Of a stretch of DNA of 64,000 nucleotides, positions 53,655 through 62,519 are shown piece after piece. This DNA is from Streptomyces rhizosphaerihabitans (GTDB lineage Bacteria > Actinomycetota > Actinomycetes > Streptomycetales > Streptomycetaceae), in assembly GCF_025399795.1 (NCBI RefSeq), contig NZ_JAODTZ010000054.1, positions 1 to 64,000 of the forward strand, read 5' to 3'. The notes beneath the pieces are model-generated. The model saw nothing but the letters and a program-made list of their open reading frames with translations, did no database searches and was not told where the DNA came from. The translations under genes and the position numbers were made by a program. Numbering within the stretch: position 1 is the first letter of the stretch; every line of letters starts with the position of its first letter.

Positions 53655-55952
53655 TCAGGCGACGAGTTCTCCGGCCTGGAGCTGCCAGAGGGATGCGTAG
53701 AGTCCGTGCAGGGCGAGGAGTTCGTCGTGGGTGCCCTGCTCGGCCACGACGCCGCCCGTGTCCATGACGTAGATCCGGTCGGCGTGGCGGACCGTGGAGA
53801 GCCGGTGGGCGATGATCACCATCGTCCGGTCGGCCGCGAAGACACGGAGCGTGCGCTGGATGGCGGCCTCGGTCTCGTTGTCCACGGCGGAGGTGGCTTC
53901 GTCGAGGATCACCACCGGCGCGTCCTTGAGGATCGCGCGCGCCAGCGCGATCCGCTGCCGCTGGCCGCCCGAGAGGGCTGCGCCGCGTTCGCCGATCACC
54001 GTGTCGTAGCCGTCCGGCAGCATCGCGACGAAGGTGTGGGCCTCGGCCATCCCGGCCGCCTCGGCCACGGCCTCGTCCGAGGCGCCGAAGCTGCCGTAGC
54101 GGATGTTGTCGGCGATGGTGCCGTCGAAGAGGAAGGGGTCCTGCGCGACGAACCCGATCGCGTGGCGCAGGTCCTGCCTCGGCAGGTCGCGGACATCCCG
54201 CCCGTCGAGCAGCACGCTGCCCGACTCCGTTTCCAGGAAGCGCATCAGCAGCTTGGCGACGGTCGTCTTGCCGGAGCCGGTGCAACCGACGAGGGCGGTG
54301 ACCTGCCCGGCGGGAATGGCCAGCGAGAGCCCCTCCAGCACCGGCGGCCGGTCGGGATAGGCGAAGGTCACGTCGTCGAGGACGATCTCGCCGCGCACCT
54401 TCCGGGCGTCGAGCGCTCCGCCGTCGCCGTCGGCCTCGAGGGGGAGGGCTTGCAGCCGCCGGACCCGGTCGTAGGCGACAAGCGTGCGCTGGTACTGGTC
54501 GACGATGCCGCCGAGCCGGTTCATCCGCAGCAACACCATCTGGGGCAGCCCGATGAGCGGGCTGAACACCTCGAACGGCAGGCTGCCGTTGAGTACCGAC
54601 CGGCCGCCGATCAGCAGGGTTCCGGCCATCGAACCGGTCGTGCAGACCCGGACGATCTCGGCGTGGCGGATCGTGCTCCGGTCGGTCCGCCGACTGCTGT
54701 CCTGGACCTCCCCGCTCAGCCGGTCGATGCGCTCGGCCTCGTAATCCTCGGTGCAGAAGCTCTTGACGGTGGCACCGGCGTCCAGCGTGTTCACCAGCTG
54801 GCTGTGCAGCTTGGCCCGGTGCTCGCCGGAGACTGCGTAGTCGGCCGCGACTTTGTCCTGGTAGTGGAACGACAGCCAGGCGATGACCGGGATGGGCAGG
54901 AACGCGATCCAGGCGATCTGTGGCGCCAGCAACAGGAACAGTGGCACCAGGAGGGCCAGGCTGGTGCCAAGGTGCAGCAGGTCGCCCGCCGAGGTGGCGA
55001 AGAAGGTGCCCAGCTGACGGACGTCGTCGGTGAGCGCGCCGGCGATCCGGGTGGTCCGCTCGCCTTCCAGGTGCCGTAGTTCGAGGTGCTGCACGTGGGC
55101 GTACGTCCGGTTGCGCCAGTCGTGCTCGATGTCCTGGCCGAGTCGGCGCCACTGGAGGTTCGAGGCGTACGAGAGGCCCGCCACGGCGGCACAGGCGGCG
55201 GCCATCAGCCCAGCCAGACCGAAGAGTTGGGCGGACGCGGTGGTCAGGCCGAGGCGAGCCAGTGGAGCTGCCTCACCCTTGATGAGGACCAGTCCGGTCC
55301 AGCCGAGGAAGGTACCGAGCGCCATCTCCGAGACCTGGCAGGCGACGGACAGGGCAACGGCCCCGTAGAGACGGTGTCGGTGCGGTCCGACGATCTCCAG
55401 CAGGGGATGACGTTCGACGCCGGGCCCGGCCGCTTCCTGGGGCGCGTCGACCGTTCCGCGCCAGGCCTTCCGGAGGACGGCCGTGGTCAACGCGGCCACC
55501 CCGCCCACTGCCACCAGTTGCCTGCTCAGCGCCGACCCCTTGATCAGCGCGATCCCGGCCGCGACCCCGCCGCCGACGGCAAGCACCGGTCGCACGACCA
55601 GGCCGCGGTCCACCTGCGGGGCCGGTGCGGCGACGGGCCGGGCCGGTGTCGGGCGTCCCGCTCCGGTCGGATCCTCCGCGACCAGGGTGACGGCTCTGCG
55701 GACGATCCGGCCGACGTCCGTGGCGCGCAGCCGTGCATCGTGCCGGACGAGCACCCCACCGGTGACCGGGTTGGCCCGGGCCTCGGTGATCCCGGGAATG
55801 CGGCGCAGCGCGGCAGCGAGGAACTCGGCCGTCCGTGGCCGTCCGAGCACCAGCTTGACGTCCCAACGCTGACGGCCCGGAGTGACCGAGCGCGGGTTCA
55901 CGTCCCATTCCGCGGACCGGAATCCGGCTGCGGCACCCAGTAGCGATGACAT
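53655..55952 (-). CDS. ABC exporter with N-terminal HMA_2-like domain
   Basis: A 765-aa half-type exporter. Residues about 18-75 form a heavy-metal-associated-like domain (GRPRTAEFLAAALRRIPGI, then EARANPVTGGVLVRHD) that lacks the CxxC of copper-binding HMA domains and fits the HMA_2 group. Short hydrophobic segments around 95-135 precede the six-helix exporter region (about 160-430). The nucleotide-binding domain is complete: Walker A GCTGSGKTT near 555, signature LSGGQRQRIALA, Walker B VVILDEATSAVD and switch AHRLSTV. It lies 119 bp upstream of the NRPS on the same strand, so it probably exports the depsipeptide. ATG 55952 is chosen; a GTG lies four codons upstream. HMA_2 fused to an ABC exporter is unusual. 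Confidence 0.85.
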   Translation of the reverse strand: MSSLLGAAAGFRSAEWDVNPRSVTPGRQRWDVKLVLGRPRTAEFLAAALRRIPGITEARANPVTGGVLVRHDARLRATDVGRIVRRAVTLVAEDPTGAGRPTPARPVAAPAPQVDRGLVVRPVLAVGGGVAAGIALIKGSALSRQLVAVGGVAALTTAVLRKAWRGTVDAPQEAAGPGVERHPLLEIVGPHRHRLYGAVALSVACQVSEMALGTFLGWTGLVLIKGEAAPLARLGLTTASAQLFGLAGLMAAACAAVAGLSYASNLQWRRLGQDIEHDWRNRTYAHVQHLELRHLEGERTTRIAGALTDDVRQLGTFFATSAGDLLHLGTSLALLVPLFLLLAPQIAWIAFLPIPVIAWLSFHYQDKVAADYAVSGEHRAKLHSQLVNTLDAGATVKSFCTEDYEAERIDRLSGEVQDSSRRTDRSTIRHAEIVRVCTTGSMAGTLLIGGRSVLNGSLPFEVFSPLIGLPQMVLLRMNRLGGIVDQYQRTLVAYDRVRRLQALPLEADGDGGALDARKVRGEIVLDDVTFAYPDRPPVLEGLSLAIPAGQVTALVGCTGSGKTTVAKLLMRFLETESGSVLLDGRDVRDLPRQDLRHAIGFVAQDPFLFDGTIADNIRYGSFGASDEAVAEAAGMAEAHTFVAMLPDGYDTVIGERGAALSGGQRQRIALARAILKDAPVVILDEATSAVDNETEAAIQRTLRVFAADRTMVIIAHRLSTVRHADRIYVMDTGGVVAEQGTHDELLALHGLYASLWQLQAGELVA

Positions 55953-56162
55953 GCGTACAATCACCTGTTTGCGGAGGTCACGGGTAATCCGTCAACGGGC
56001 GCGACGAAATTCGGCGCACGGCGGATTCACTGCGACGGAGCGGAAAGTCCGAGAGGGAGGAAGAGGCGCGGCCGAAAGGCCCACGGCCGACCGCCGCGAG
56101 GACCCGTCTTCCGAGGTCGGCAGGAAGACGCGCCCAGGCGGCGGGCGGGCATCAGGGCGTCA

Positions 56163-56471
56163 CTACGCCTTCGCGACACCGGCGGTCGCGCGGATCTTCG
56201 GAGCCCTGGCCTCGTCCTTCTCGGCGTTCGAGGCTGCACCCTCGGTAGGCCGTTGGTCGTCGCCGGAGGCGATCTGCGCCGCCACCATCTCGGCAGCCAC
56301 CTCGACCGCGAGGTCGTGGATGTTCTCTCCGGCCTCTTGGGCCGCTTTCTTCACCTCCATGACAAGACCGACGGACGTCGTGACGACACCGCGCATCAGT
56401 GGCTTGAGGACACGCTTGGCCAGTGGCGCGACGATGAGACCGATCAGGAACGGCGGAACGACGGGCGGCAT
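56163..56471 (-). CDS. DUF5132-like small membrane protein (paralog 3)
   Basis: A 102-aa protein starting MPPVVPPFLIGLIVAPLAKR, then LKPLMRGVVTTSVGLVMEVK and an amphipathic helix with EAGENIHDLAVEVAAEMVAA. The tail is acidic then basic and has no Cys or His cluster. It is the first gene before the HMA_2-ABC exporter (210-bp gap, same strand) and is closely similar to the proteins at 22791-23198 and 19737-19970. DUF5132 and HMA_2 proteins often neighbour each other in actinobacteria as far as I recall. By analogy with PacL/P-type-ATPase pairs it may scaffold or stabilise the exporter; this is inference. Confidence 0.75.
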   Translation of the reverse strand: MPPVVPPFLIGLIVAPLAKRVLKPLMRGVVTTSVGLVMEVKKAAQEAGENIHDLAVEVAAEMVAAQIASGDDQRPTEGAASNAEKDEARAPKIRATAGVAKA

Positions 56472-56916
56472 GATGCTCCAACTTCTCTGCGCAGATGTAT
56501 GACAGGGGACCCAGAGCATTGCGTACTCCGGAACACACACAGTGGGGAAGGCGGAAGCACCCATTTCCGGAATTCTCGATATCCCGTGCCGGACTCCCCG
56601 CCGGGTTGAATTCCTTGTCGATGAGGTAAACCGTCCGCTCGTCGATCACCGTAGCCCAGTCATGACTGTCGAGACCAAACGGTCTCGGCGGGTTTCACTC
56701 ATGCGAGTGCCATCCCTGTTCTGACCGCTACGAATTGCAGTAGGCGAACTCGCCGAGCGAAGTGCTTTTCTAATTTACCTATTACCGGTGATCTGCTTCA
56801 TGGTGACTTCCGAGTTCGCGCGCCACCCTCCGGCGCCGGGCGGGAAATGACAACGCGACTCCTCCCAGCACCGCTTCGCGGGAGGCCCGCACGTCCCGGA
56901 CCCGGCACTCACCGCG
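56472..56916. other. Intergenic region upstream of the cluster
   Basis: It has lower GC than its surroundings between about 56500 and 56800. An inverted repeat CGAGACC-AAAC-GGTCTCG lies at 56670-56687 and CACTC-ATGC-GAGTG shortly after. It probably holds the promoter for the DUF5132 gene and perhaps the whole minus-strand cluster. No gene is seen. Confidence 0.5.
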
Positions 56917-57096
56917 GTCCGGCCGCCGCCGTACGCGCCCGGCCTGAACCCGGTCGAGGCCGCCGTCCGGTCACTCGCTCGCAGAGCAATGACCCGCACT
57001 GCCTCCGGCACACCCGACGGCCTCGACCGCACACTCCGCCGCGCGTTACGCAGGATCCAGCTCCGGCCCCACCTGTCGGCGGTTGCCTCACCGCCA
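56917..57096 (+). pseudogene. IS630-family transposase, C-terminal remnant
   Basis: It reads VRPPPYAPGLNPVEAAVRSL then a basic stretch ending LRRALRRIQLRPHLSAV. This matches the end of IS630 transposases, where P-x-Y-(A/S)-P-x-L-N-P-(V/I)-E carries the third acidic catalytic residue and ends in RMQYRP. The upstream catalytic part is missing. By chance it is in frame with the next gene, so a longer reading of the ligase would wrongly include it. Confidence 0.7.
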
Positions 57097-57258
57097 TCGC
57101 CCTGCCCCTCGACTCACCTCGCCGAGCCCGCCCTGAAAAGCTCAGTGACCGGAGAGACTTCCCGCGCACGCGTCCTGAGTCACGTCGCAGGTCCGACCGT
57201 TCACGGACGAGTGAACTCCCGGCCGGCCACTGGCGCACCGGCTGCCGCGAACGCCAGC

Positions 57259-58608
57259 ATGATCGGCATGGCCACCACGTACCCCCGAGCTGAGCGGGCC
57301 GCCCAGGCCCGGGCGGCCGAAGCCCAGCTCGCCGCCGACGGAATCGACGGGGTGGTGTTCGGCTGGGTCGACAACGTCGGGCTGACCCGGGTGAAGTCCG
57401 TCCCTCTCGCCCAGCTCGAACACGCCGCCGAGTACGGCGTCGGCGCCGTACCCTGCTTCGACGTCGCCCTGGTCGACGACTCCATCACCACTGCGCCTTC
57501 GAGTACCGGCCCGGTGGGCGACCTGCGGCTCGTCCCCGACCTCGACCGGCTCACGCCGCTCGCCGCCCAGCCCGGCTGGGCCTGGGCCCCGGCCGACCGC
57601 TACACCCAGGACGGCACTCCGCACCCCGGCTGCCAGCGCCGATTCGTCCGCCAGGTCACCGAGGCCGTCGAGCGGCGCGGGCTATCGGTGCGAGCCGGGA
57701 TCGAGGTCGAGTGGGTGGTGGCCGACCCGTCCGAGGCACCCGCGACGGTCGGGCCCGCGTACGGGATGACCCGTTTCATCGAGCACTCCGACTACCTGCG
57801 GGAGGTACTGCGCGCCCTCACCGCCCAGGGGTTGGCCGTACTCCAGCTCCACCCCGAGTACGCCGCCGGGCAGTTCGAGGTCTCGGTCGCCGCCGAGGGG
57901 CCGGTCGAGGCGGCCGACACCACGATGCTGGTGCGCCACACCATCCGGGCCGTCTCCGCCCGGCACGGCCTGCGGGTCTCGTACGCGCCCGTCTTCACCG
58001 AGGGCTCGATCGGCAACGGCGGCCACCTGCATCTCAGCCTCTGGCGAGAGGGCCGGAACCTCGGGCACGGCGGCCCCGGCCGCCACGGGCTGCACCCCGA
58101 CGCCGAGCAGTTCTTCGCGGGCGTACTGGCCGAGCTGCCCGCCCTGCTCACCCTCGGCGCGCCCAGCGTCGCCTCCTACCTGCGGCTGGTCCCCTCCCGC
58201 TTTGCCGGGGCCTACCGCTGCTGGGGTCTGGAGAACCGTGAGGCGGCGCTGCGCCTGATCACCGGCTCCGCCGCCGGGCAGGCCAATGCCGAGTTCAAGT
58301 GCTTCGACGCCGCCGCCAACCCGTACCTGGAGATCGGCGGCGTGCTGGCCGCCGGACTCGCCGGCCTGGACGCCGGCCTGCCCCTCCCGCCCGAGACCCC
58401 GAGCGACCCCGCCTCCCTCGGCGCGGCCGAGCGCCTCCCGGCGAGCCTGCCGGAGGCGATCGACGCCTACGAGAAGTCCGCACTGCTGCGGCAGGCCCTC
58501 GGTCCCGAGTTGTACGAGGCCGTGCTGGCCGTCCGGCGGGCGGAGGCGGAGCTGTTCGCGATGCACACGGATGCGGACGTCATCGAGGCCGTCCGCTGGC
58601 GCTACTGA
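57259..58608 (+). CDS. Glutamine-synthetase-family ligase (gamma-glutamylpolyamine synthetase-like)
   Basis: A 449-aa member of the GS superfamily, which forms gamma-glutamyl amides with ATP. Seen: the N-terminal beta-grasp with VVFGWVDNVGLTRVKSVP, metal-site Glu in AGIEVEWVV, the HPEYAAGQFEVSV segment (cf. H-x-E-x-x-P-G-Q-x-E), ATP/metal residues in GNGGHLHLSLW, and the substrate Arg region RCWGLENREAALR. It is shorter and more divergent than GlnA; PuuA/GlnA3-type enzymes acting on polyamines or other amines fit best. An ornithine-decarboxylase-like gene lies nearby on the other strand. The start is at 57259 or 57268; neither has a strong ribosome site. Confidence 0.8.
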   Translation: MIGMATTYPRAERAAQARAAEAQLAADGIDGVVFGWVDNVGLTRVKSVPLAQLEHAAEYGVGAVPCFDVALVDDSITTAPSSTGPVGDLRLVPDLDRLTPLAAQPGWAWAPADRYTQDGTPHPGCQRRFVRQVTEAVERRGLSVRAGIEVEWVVADPSEAPATVGPAYGMTRFIEHSDYLREVLRALTAQGLAVLQLHPEYAAGQFEVSVAAEGPVEAADTTMLVRHTIRAVSARHGLRVSYAPVFTEGSIGNGGHLHLSLWREGRNLGHGGPGRHGLHPDAEQFFAGVLAELPALLTLGAPSVASYLRLVPSRFAGAYRCWGLENREAALRLITGSAAGQANAEFKCFDAAANPYLEIGGVLAAGLAGLDAGLPLPPETPSDPASLGAAERLPASLPEAIDAYEKSALLRQALGPELYEAVLAVRRAEAELFAMHTDADVIEAVRWRY

Positions 58609-59431
58609 CGAGCACAGGCTCTGCTCCTCCGGCTCCCCGCCCATGAGTTGGTCGAAGGTCTGCTGGTCGCCGTCAAGCTTCACGGAGCTCAGCAGGATGC
58701 GGCCCCGGAAGGCGCGGAGCAGATTCTTGACCGCGCCCGTGCCTGTGGCCGAAGCGGTCGCAGGCACGGCGTCGTCCGAGGTGAGGGGAGCGGGCCAGGC
58801 GCCGTTGCCGTCGAGCGCCACGCCTGCCGACATAGGCTGTGGGGGGACCTGCGCGAGCTTGGGCATCGTACGTGTGCACCAGAACCCGGTACCGGGCAAC
58901 ACACCAGGCGTTCTGCGGCGGCAGCCCCGCACCCACCACACCTGGCGCCCACGCTCCGGACCGCGTGAGCGGCGGTCGCTCCACATGGCGAAGTTCATTT
59001 CGTACGACCCTCGCCACGTTCCTGCCCGAGGCGACTGCCGGCCACCTCGGTGTGTGGATCCTTGTCGCGCGTGCCGGTCCCACCGAGAGGGGAGTCAGCT
59101 CCTTCGAGGCACCACGTCTCACCGTCCCGGCAGGGTGGTCGAGCAGGTCCTCGGCGAGGGCGGCCGTGGCCTCGGATGGAGTGCCGACGGTGGCGAGGGC
59201 GCCGGAGATGGTCGCGGTGGCGTCGGCGGTACTGCTGCCGAGACCGGCGATTGCCCCGGCATTTTGATCAGTTGTGCTGCTGCGGCCGGCCTGTCCGGGC
59301 AGGACGAACGCGTTCGCGACTCGGCAAGTGTCCAAAAACCCGGGTGGCGTACTGGAATCCGAGGACGAAGAGCAGTGCCTTGACGGTCAGTCGAGAGCGG
59401 CGGAACTCGTCGGATACGGAGGACATCCGCA
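58609..59431. other. Gene-poor interval, unexplained
   Basis: It lies between the convergent ligase and GNAT genes. No intact gene is seen. Two minus-strand stretches look more protein-like than background: one around 58615-58790 (VKNLLRAFRGRILLSSVKLD followed by an acidic DGDQQTFDQLMGG) and one around 59268-59430 (SDEFRRSRLTVKALLFVLGF). Neither has a start signal or a family I recognise, and the frames are open only briefly. They may be decayed genes. Confidence 0.45.
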
Positions 59432-59989
59432 TCAGCCCACTTCGGCTCTGGGAGAGGATCCGAGAGTCGAACCGGTAACAGGGGGTGCCAGCGGCTTCGC
59501 CATGTAGACCGCCTCGGCACCGTAGCTCGCGGGCAGCCCGATCTCGGGCCGGGCACGGTAACCCAGCCGGGACCACAGCGCCTCGGAGCCGCGCACGGCG
59601 ACCAGAGAAAGGGTCCGGTAGCGGGCCGCCCGCCCGGTCTCCTCCAGATGCCGCTGCATCCGGCGGGCCAGGCCCCGGCCGCGCGCCCGCTCGACGATCG
59701 CCAGGTCGTGGGTGTGCAGGTTGCTTCCCCCGTTGCTCTCCTGTGCCGCGCCTTCCTCGGCCAGGCTCAGGTCCGGGCAGCGGGACAGCGGGTACGGCAA
59801 TGCGAGCAGATAGCCTCCGAAGCCACCCGCGTGCTCCAGTACGAAGCAGGTCGAGGGCGAGGCGCGGTGCCGGGAGCGGAGCGCCTCCCGCCCTTCGGAC
59901 AGGCCGCTCGCGGCGTAGGCGCGTTCCTCCAGCGCGACCACCTCGTCCCAGTCCTCCTCCCGAAACAGCCGGATCCTGGTGTCGGTCAT
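59432..59989 (-). CDS. GNAT-family N-acetyltransferase
   Basis: A 185-aa GNAT enzyme, acetyl-CoA dependent. It starts MTDTRIRLFREEDWDEVVAL. The acyl-CoA loop is seen in DLAIVERARGRGLARRMQRH (R/Q-x-x-G-x-G/A pattern) near residues 100-119, and a C-terminal LGYRARPE strand follows. Its ATG overlaps the stop of the decarboxylase (ATGA) with GGAGGAGG upstream, so the pair is co-translated. Acting on the decarboxylase product (a diamine) is the simplest inference; acetylation of something else is possible. Confidence 0.83.
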   Translation of the reverse strand: MTDTRIRLFREEDWDEVVALEERAYAASGLSEGREALRSRHRASPSTCFVLEHAGGFGGYLLALPYPLSRCPDLSLAEEGAAQESNGGSNLHTHDLAIVERARGRGLARRMQRHLEETGRAARYRTLSLVAVRGSEALWSRLGYRARPEIGLPASYGAEAVYMAKPLAPPVTGSTLGSSPRAEVG

Positions 59990-61305
59990 GCGCCTCCTCC
60001 GTCCGGAGCCGGGCCTCCGACGCAGGTGTACGGCAGCGGCGCGAAGCCGTTGAACCCCCGGGTGGCGTAGGCGGCGGCGTACGCGCCGCAGGAGTGGACC
60101 CACACCGGGTCGCCGGAGGTGATCGCGCGCGGGACCCGTACCAGGCCGTCCTCCTGGGCGTACGCGTCGTCGTTGTCGCAGGTCGGGCCGGCCACCATGG
60201 CGTCGACGAACTGCCCGCCGGAATGGGTGGGGAACTCCAGGCGGTACTGCAACTGGTCCATCTCGTAGAGGCCGTTGAACTTGCCGCAGCTCAGGTAGAG
60301 CCAGTCCTCGCGGGTGCCGTCGAGCCGATGCCGGGAAGAGAGCCGGGCGACGTGAGCGCGGATCGCTCCGTGATCGGCGACCAGGTGGCGACCGGGCTCC
60401 AGCAGGAAGTCCAGCGGGGCGGCGTTGACGGCACGCAGCCGTTCCATGCCCTCGCGGATCACCACGAACATCTTGTCCAGCGGCGGTTCCAACGGCCGGC
60501 CGCGCCGGTCGAGGACGCCGAGGGCGGGCAGTCCGCCGCCGAGGTTGATCCGGTCCGGGGTGATGCCGCGCCGGCTGAGCGCCTCCAGGACCGCCGCCAG
60601 CGAGTCGACCGCCGCAACCCAGGCCTCGGCGGTCATCTGCTGGGAGCCGACGTGCACCGACAGGCCGGAGGGCACCAACCCGGCGCTCCGGGCGGTGCCG
60701 AGCACCCGCAGGGCGTCCTCGGGCGAGCAGCCGAACTTGCGGCTGAGGCCCCACAGCGCGCCCTCGCCGGTGGTCGCCAGTCGGCAGAACACCCGGGATC
60801 CGGGGGCGTGTTCGGCGATCGCGCCGACGTCCTCCAGGCAGTCGGTGGCGTAGTCGCGTACACCCAGCCGGTAGGCCTCGGCGATGTTGCGGTCGGACTT
60901 GACGGTGTTGCCGTAGTGGATCAGCCCGGGGGCCGCCCCGGTGCGCAGCGCCTGGGCGATCTCCTGCGGGCTCGCCGCGTCGAAGCCGGAGCCGAACCGG
61001 GCGAGGTGGCCGAGCACCTCGTCCACCGGGCAGGCCTTCATCGCGAACCGGACGGCGACGCCGGGCAGTTCGGCGCACAGGGCGGTGTACTGGCGGCCGA
61101 TGCCGTCCAGGTCGTAGATGATGGTGTCCTCGATGGCGGCGGCGAGCGCGGCACGCAGGGCGGGGTGGTCGTGCTGGTCGGGGAGGGACGCGGTGGATGC
61201 GTGGACGGTGGCCGGCATGGTTGGGGCGCGATGGCCGGTTCTGCCATGGTCGGCCGTCCGACGCGGTTCGGCGATCTGGCGCACGTCGGTGGTCTGAGGT
61301 TTCAC
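59986..61305 (-). CDS. PLP-dependent ornithine/lysine decarboxylase-like enzyme (fold type III)
   Basis: A 439-aa member of the eukaryotic-type ODC/DAPDC family. Seen: the PLP lysine in VRFAMKACPVDEVLGHL (K90 in this reading), SGFDAASPQEI, the HYGNTVKSDRNI segment, HVGSQQ, the phosphate-binding INLGGGLPA, LEPGRHLVADHG, and the active-site GPTCDNDD near the C-terminus. It should turn ornithine or lysine into putrescine or cadaverine. A GTG start at 61305 has GGGAGT upstream; an ATG at 61218 would give a more usual N-terminus. It is followed by a coupled GNAT gene, and a glutamyl-amide ligase is close by, which suggests amine modification. Confidence 0.85.
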   Translation of the reverse strand: MKPQTTDVRQIAEPRRTADHGRTGHRAPTMPATVHASTASLPDQHDHPALRAALAAAIEDTIIYDLDGIGRQYTALCAELPGVAVRFAMKACPVDEVLGHLARFGSGFDAASPQEIAQALRTGAAPGLIHYGNTVKSDRNIAEAYRLGVRDYATDCLEDVGAIAEHAPGSRVFCRLATTGEGALWGLSRKFGCSPEDALRVLGTARSAGLVPSGLSVHVGSQQMTAEAWVAAVDSLAAVLEALSRRGITPDRINLGGGLPALGVLDRRGRPLEPPLDKMFVVIREGMERLRAVNAAPLDFLLEPGRHLVADHGAIRAHVARLSSRHRLDGTREDWLYLSCGKFNGLYEMDQLQYRLEFPTHSGGQFVDAMVAGPTCDNDDAYAQEDGLVRVPRAITSGDPVWVHSCGAYAAAYATRGFNGFAPLPYTCVGGPAPDGGGA

Positions 61306-61519
61306 GTGTCAACTCCCGGTCCGACTGGAGGAATGATGCCAAGGGCCTGCCGGCCCGCATGAGATGAAGCGAGGGAGTCCGAAGGTCGGCTGTGACGCCT
61401 GACCTGGACTCCCTCCACGCCGCACTCTATGCACTTCTGCGGCCTGCACCTTCACCTGCTGTGCACCCTGCGCGGCCTGCCCGCCACCTTCGCTGACCGG
61501 CGTAAAGGCCGACGATCAT

Positions 61520-61817
61520 GTCTGTCTCCCAGCGCGGCCAGCCCTTGTCCGGCCTGCCGCTCACTGGCGCATTACGCCACCGCGTCATCGGTACAGCGCT
61601 CGAACCGGGCGGTGGGGAACGCCCGGTCCAACCAGGCATCGAACGCGTAGCGCGCGAACATGTTTGCCGGTACTGGCGAGACAGCGGACCGTTGAGGAGT
61701 CCCCCGGTCCCGCTCCCGCAAGGTGCCGCCGGGCAGTCGCAGCGCGCCTTGAGTCACAGCTCGGCATACCACCCGAACGGCGTCGGTGTGAGCCTCCACG
61801 GCCTTGACGATCAGGTA
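61520..61817 (-). pseudogene. Group II intron reverse transcriptase remnant
   Basis: It reads YLIVKAVEAHTDAVRVV, LRERDRGTPQRSAVSPVPAN and MFARYAFDAWLDRAFPTARF, then ERCTDDAVA, a stop codon (61572-61574), then CASERQAGQGLAAL. This is the LtrA palm/finger region, where the normal GTPQGS...YADD...HC-x-SE order is visible. The catalytic YADD has become CTDD and a stop interrupts it. No intact intron boundaries were seen. Confidence 0.75.
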
Positions 61818-62022
61818 CCCCCGGATGCTGCGGGCTCGTCGGCCCCTCGACCTGCTCGGCGAACGTCGTCGCCGGACACAGCGGATCGAGCCACCTCAAC
61901 CGCGCACCACGAGTTCGGCCCCCGCCGGGACTCCTTCGACGCGCGCGTCAGCGAGCCGGCGTGCACACCGGCCGTGCACACGCCACGACACCACTCCGCA
62001 TCCAGCGAATCCATCGGTGTGG

Positions 62023-62282
62023 ACTCAGCAGGTCATGACCGTCCGCAGTCGGCCGTGGCGCTCGTCGAACTGCCCGGTCAGAACCTCGATCAGCGTCGGC
62101 CCCCTACCAGCCGGGCCCCACTCGATACACCGAAGGGTCCAAACACCCTGGGCAGTTTGATCTGCGTACCTGAAGAAAAGGGACGAACGCGGCCCGGAAA
62201 ATGCCCCGTTCGGCGACCTTGGCCGGCCGGACCGCATCCAGCTTGTCGGTGTCGGGCCGACCGGGGACGTTCTTCACCTCGG
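62023..62282 (-). pseudogene. IS110-family transposase remnant
   Basis: It reads EVKNVPGRPDTDKLDAV then RPAKVAERGIFRAAFVPFLQ, matching the IS110 segment in which V-K-N-V-P-G-R-x-T-D-x-x-D-A-x-W-L-A precedes G-x-L-R-x-S-F-V-P. Further down, LIEVLTGQFDERHGRLRTVM fits the later F-x-x-H-H region. The pieces are in different frames with an internal deletion. Confidence 0.65.
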
Positions 62283-62519
62283 GTGCGTGTCCCCGTTGGG
62301 TGAGGTTAGCGGGGTCGCCCGTGTCCGGTGTGATGCCCGTCTCGTTGCGATAGCTGGTTGATCAGCTGGCGAGGGAGGTGGGTCGGATGAGCTTTGAGCA
62401 GGAGCCGGCCCGTATCTCGACGGCGCGCGAAGTCGTCGGTGAACTGCCGCGAATCGAGCCGGTGCCGGTATCCCCTACCGGCTCCACCGCCATGGTCCCC
62501 GGCCCCGCGCCGGGGTGGA

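Noticed and set aside
23327..56709. Shared TTCACTCAT(T/G)CGAGT-like motif upstream of DUF5132 paralogs 2 and 3
   Set aside because: The copy at 23327-23341 overlaps the last codons of the DUF885 gene, and the two sites are at different distances from their genes. No clear third copy precedes paralog 1. Coincidence is likely.
56989..57258. Extending the glutamine-synthetase-like protein upstream to 56989
   Set aside because: The extension encodes the end of an IS630 transposase and unrelated sequence; GS-family similarity begins at about 57300.
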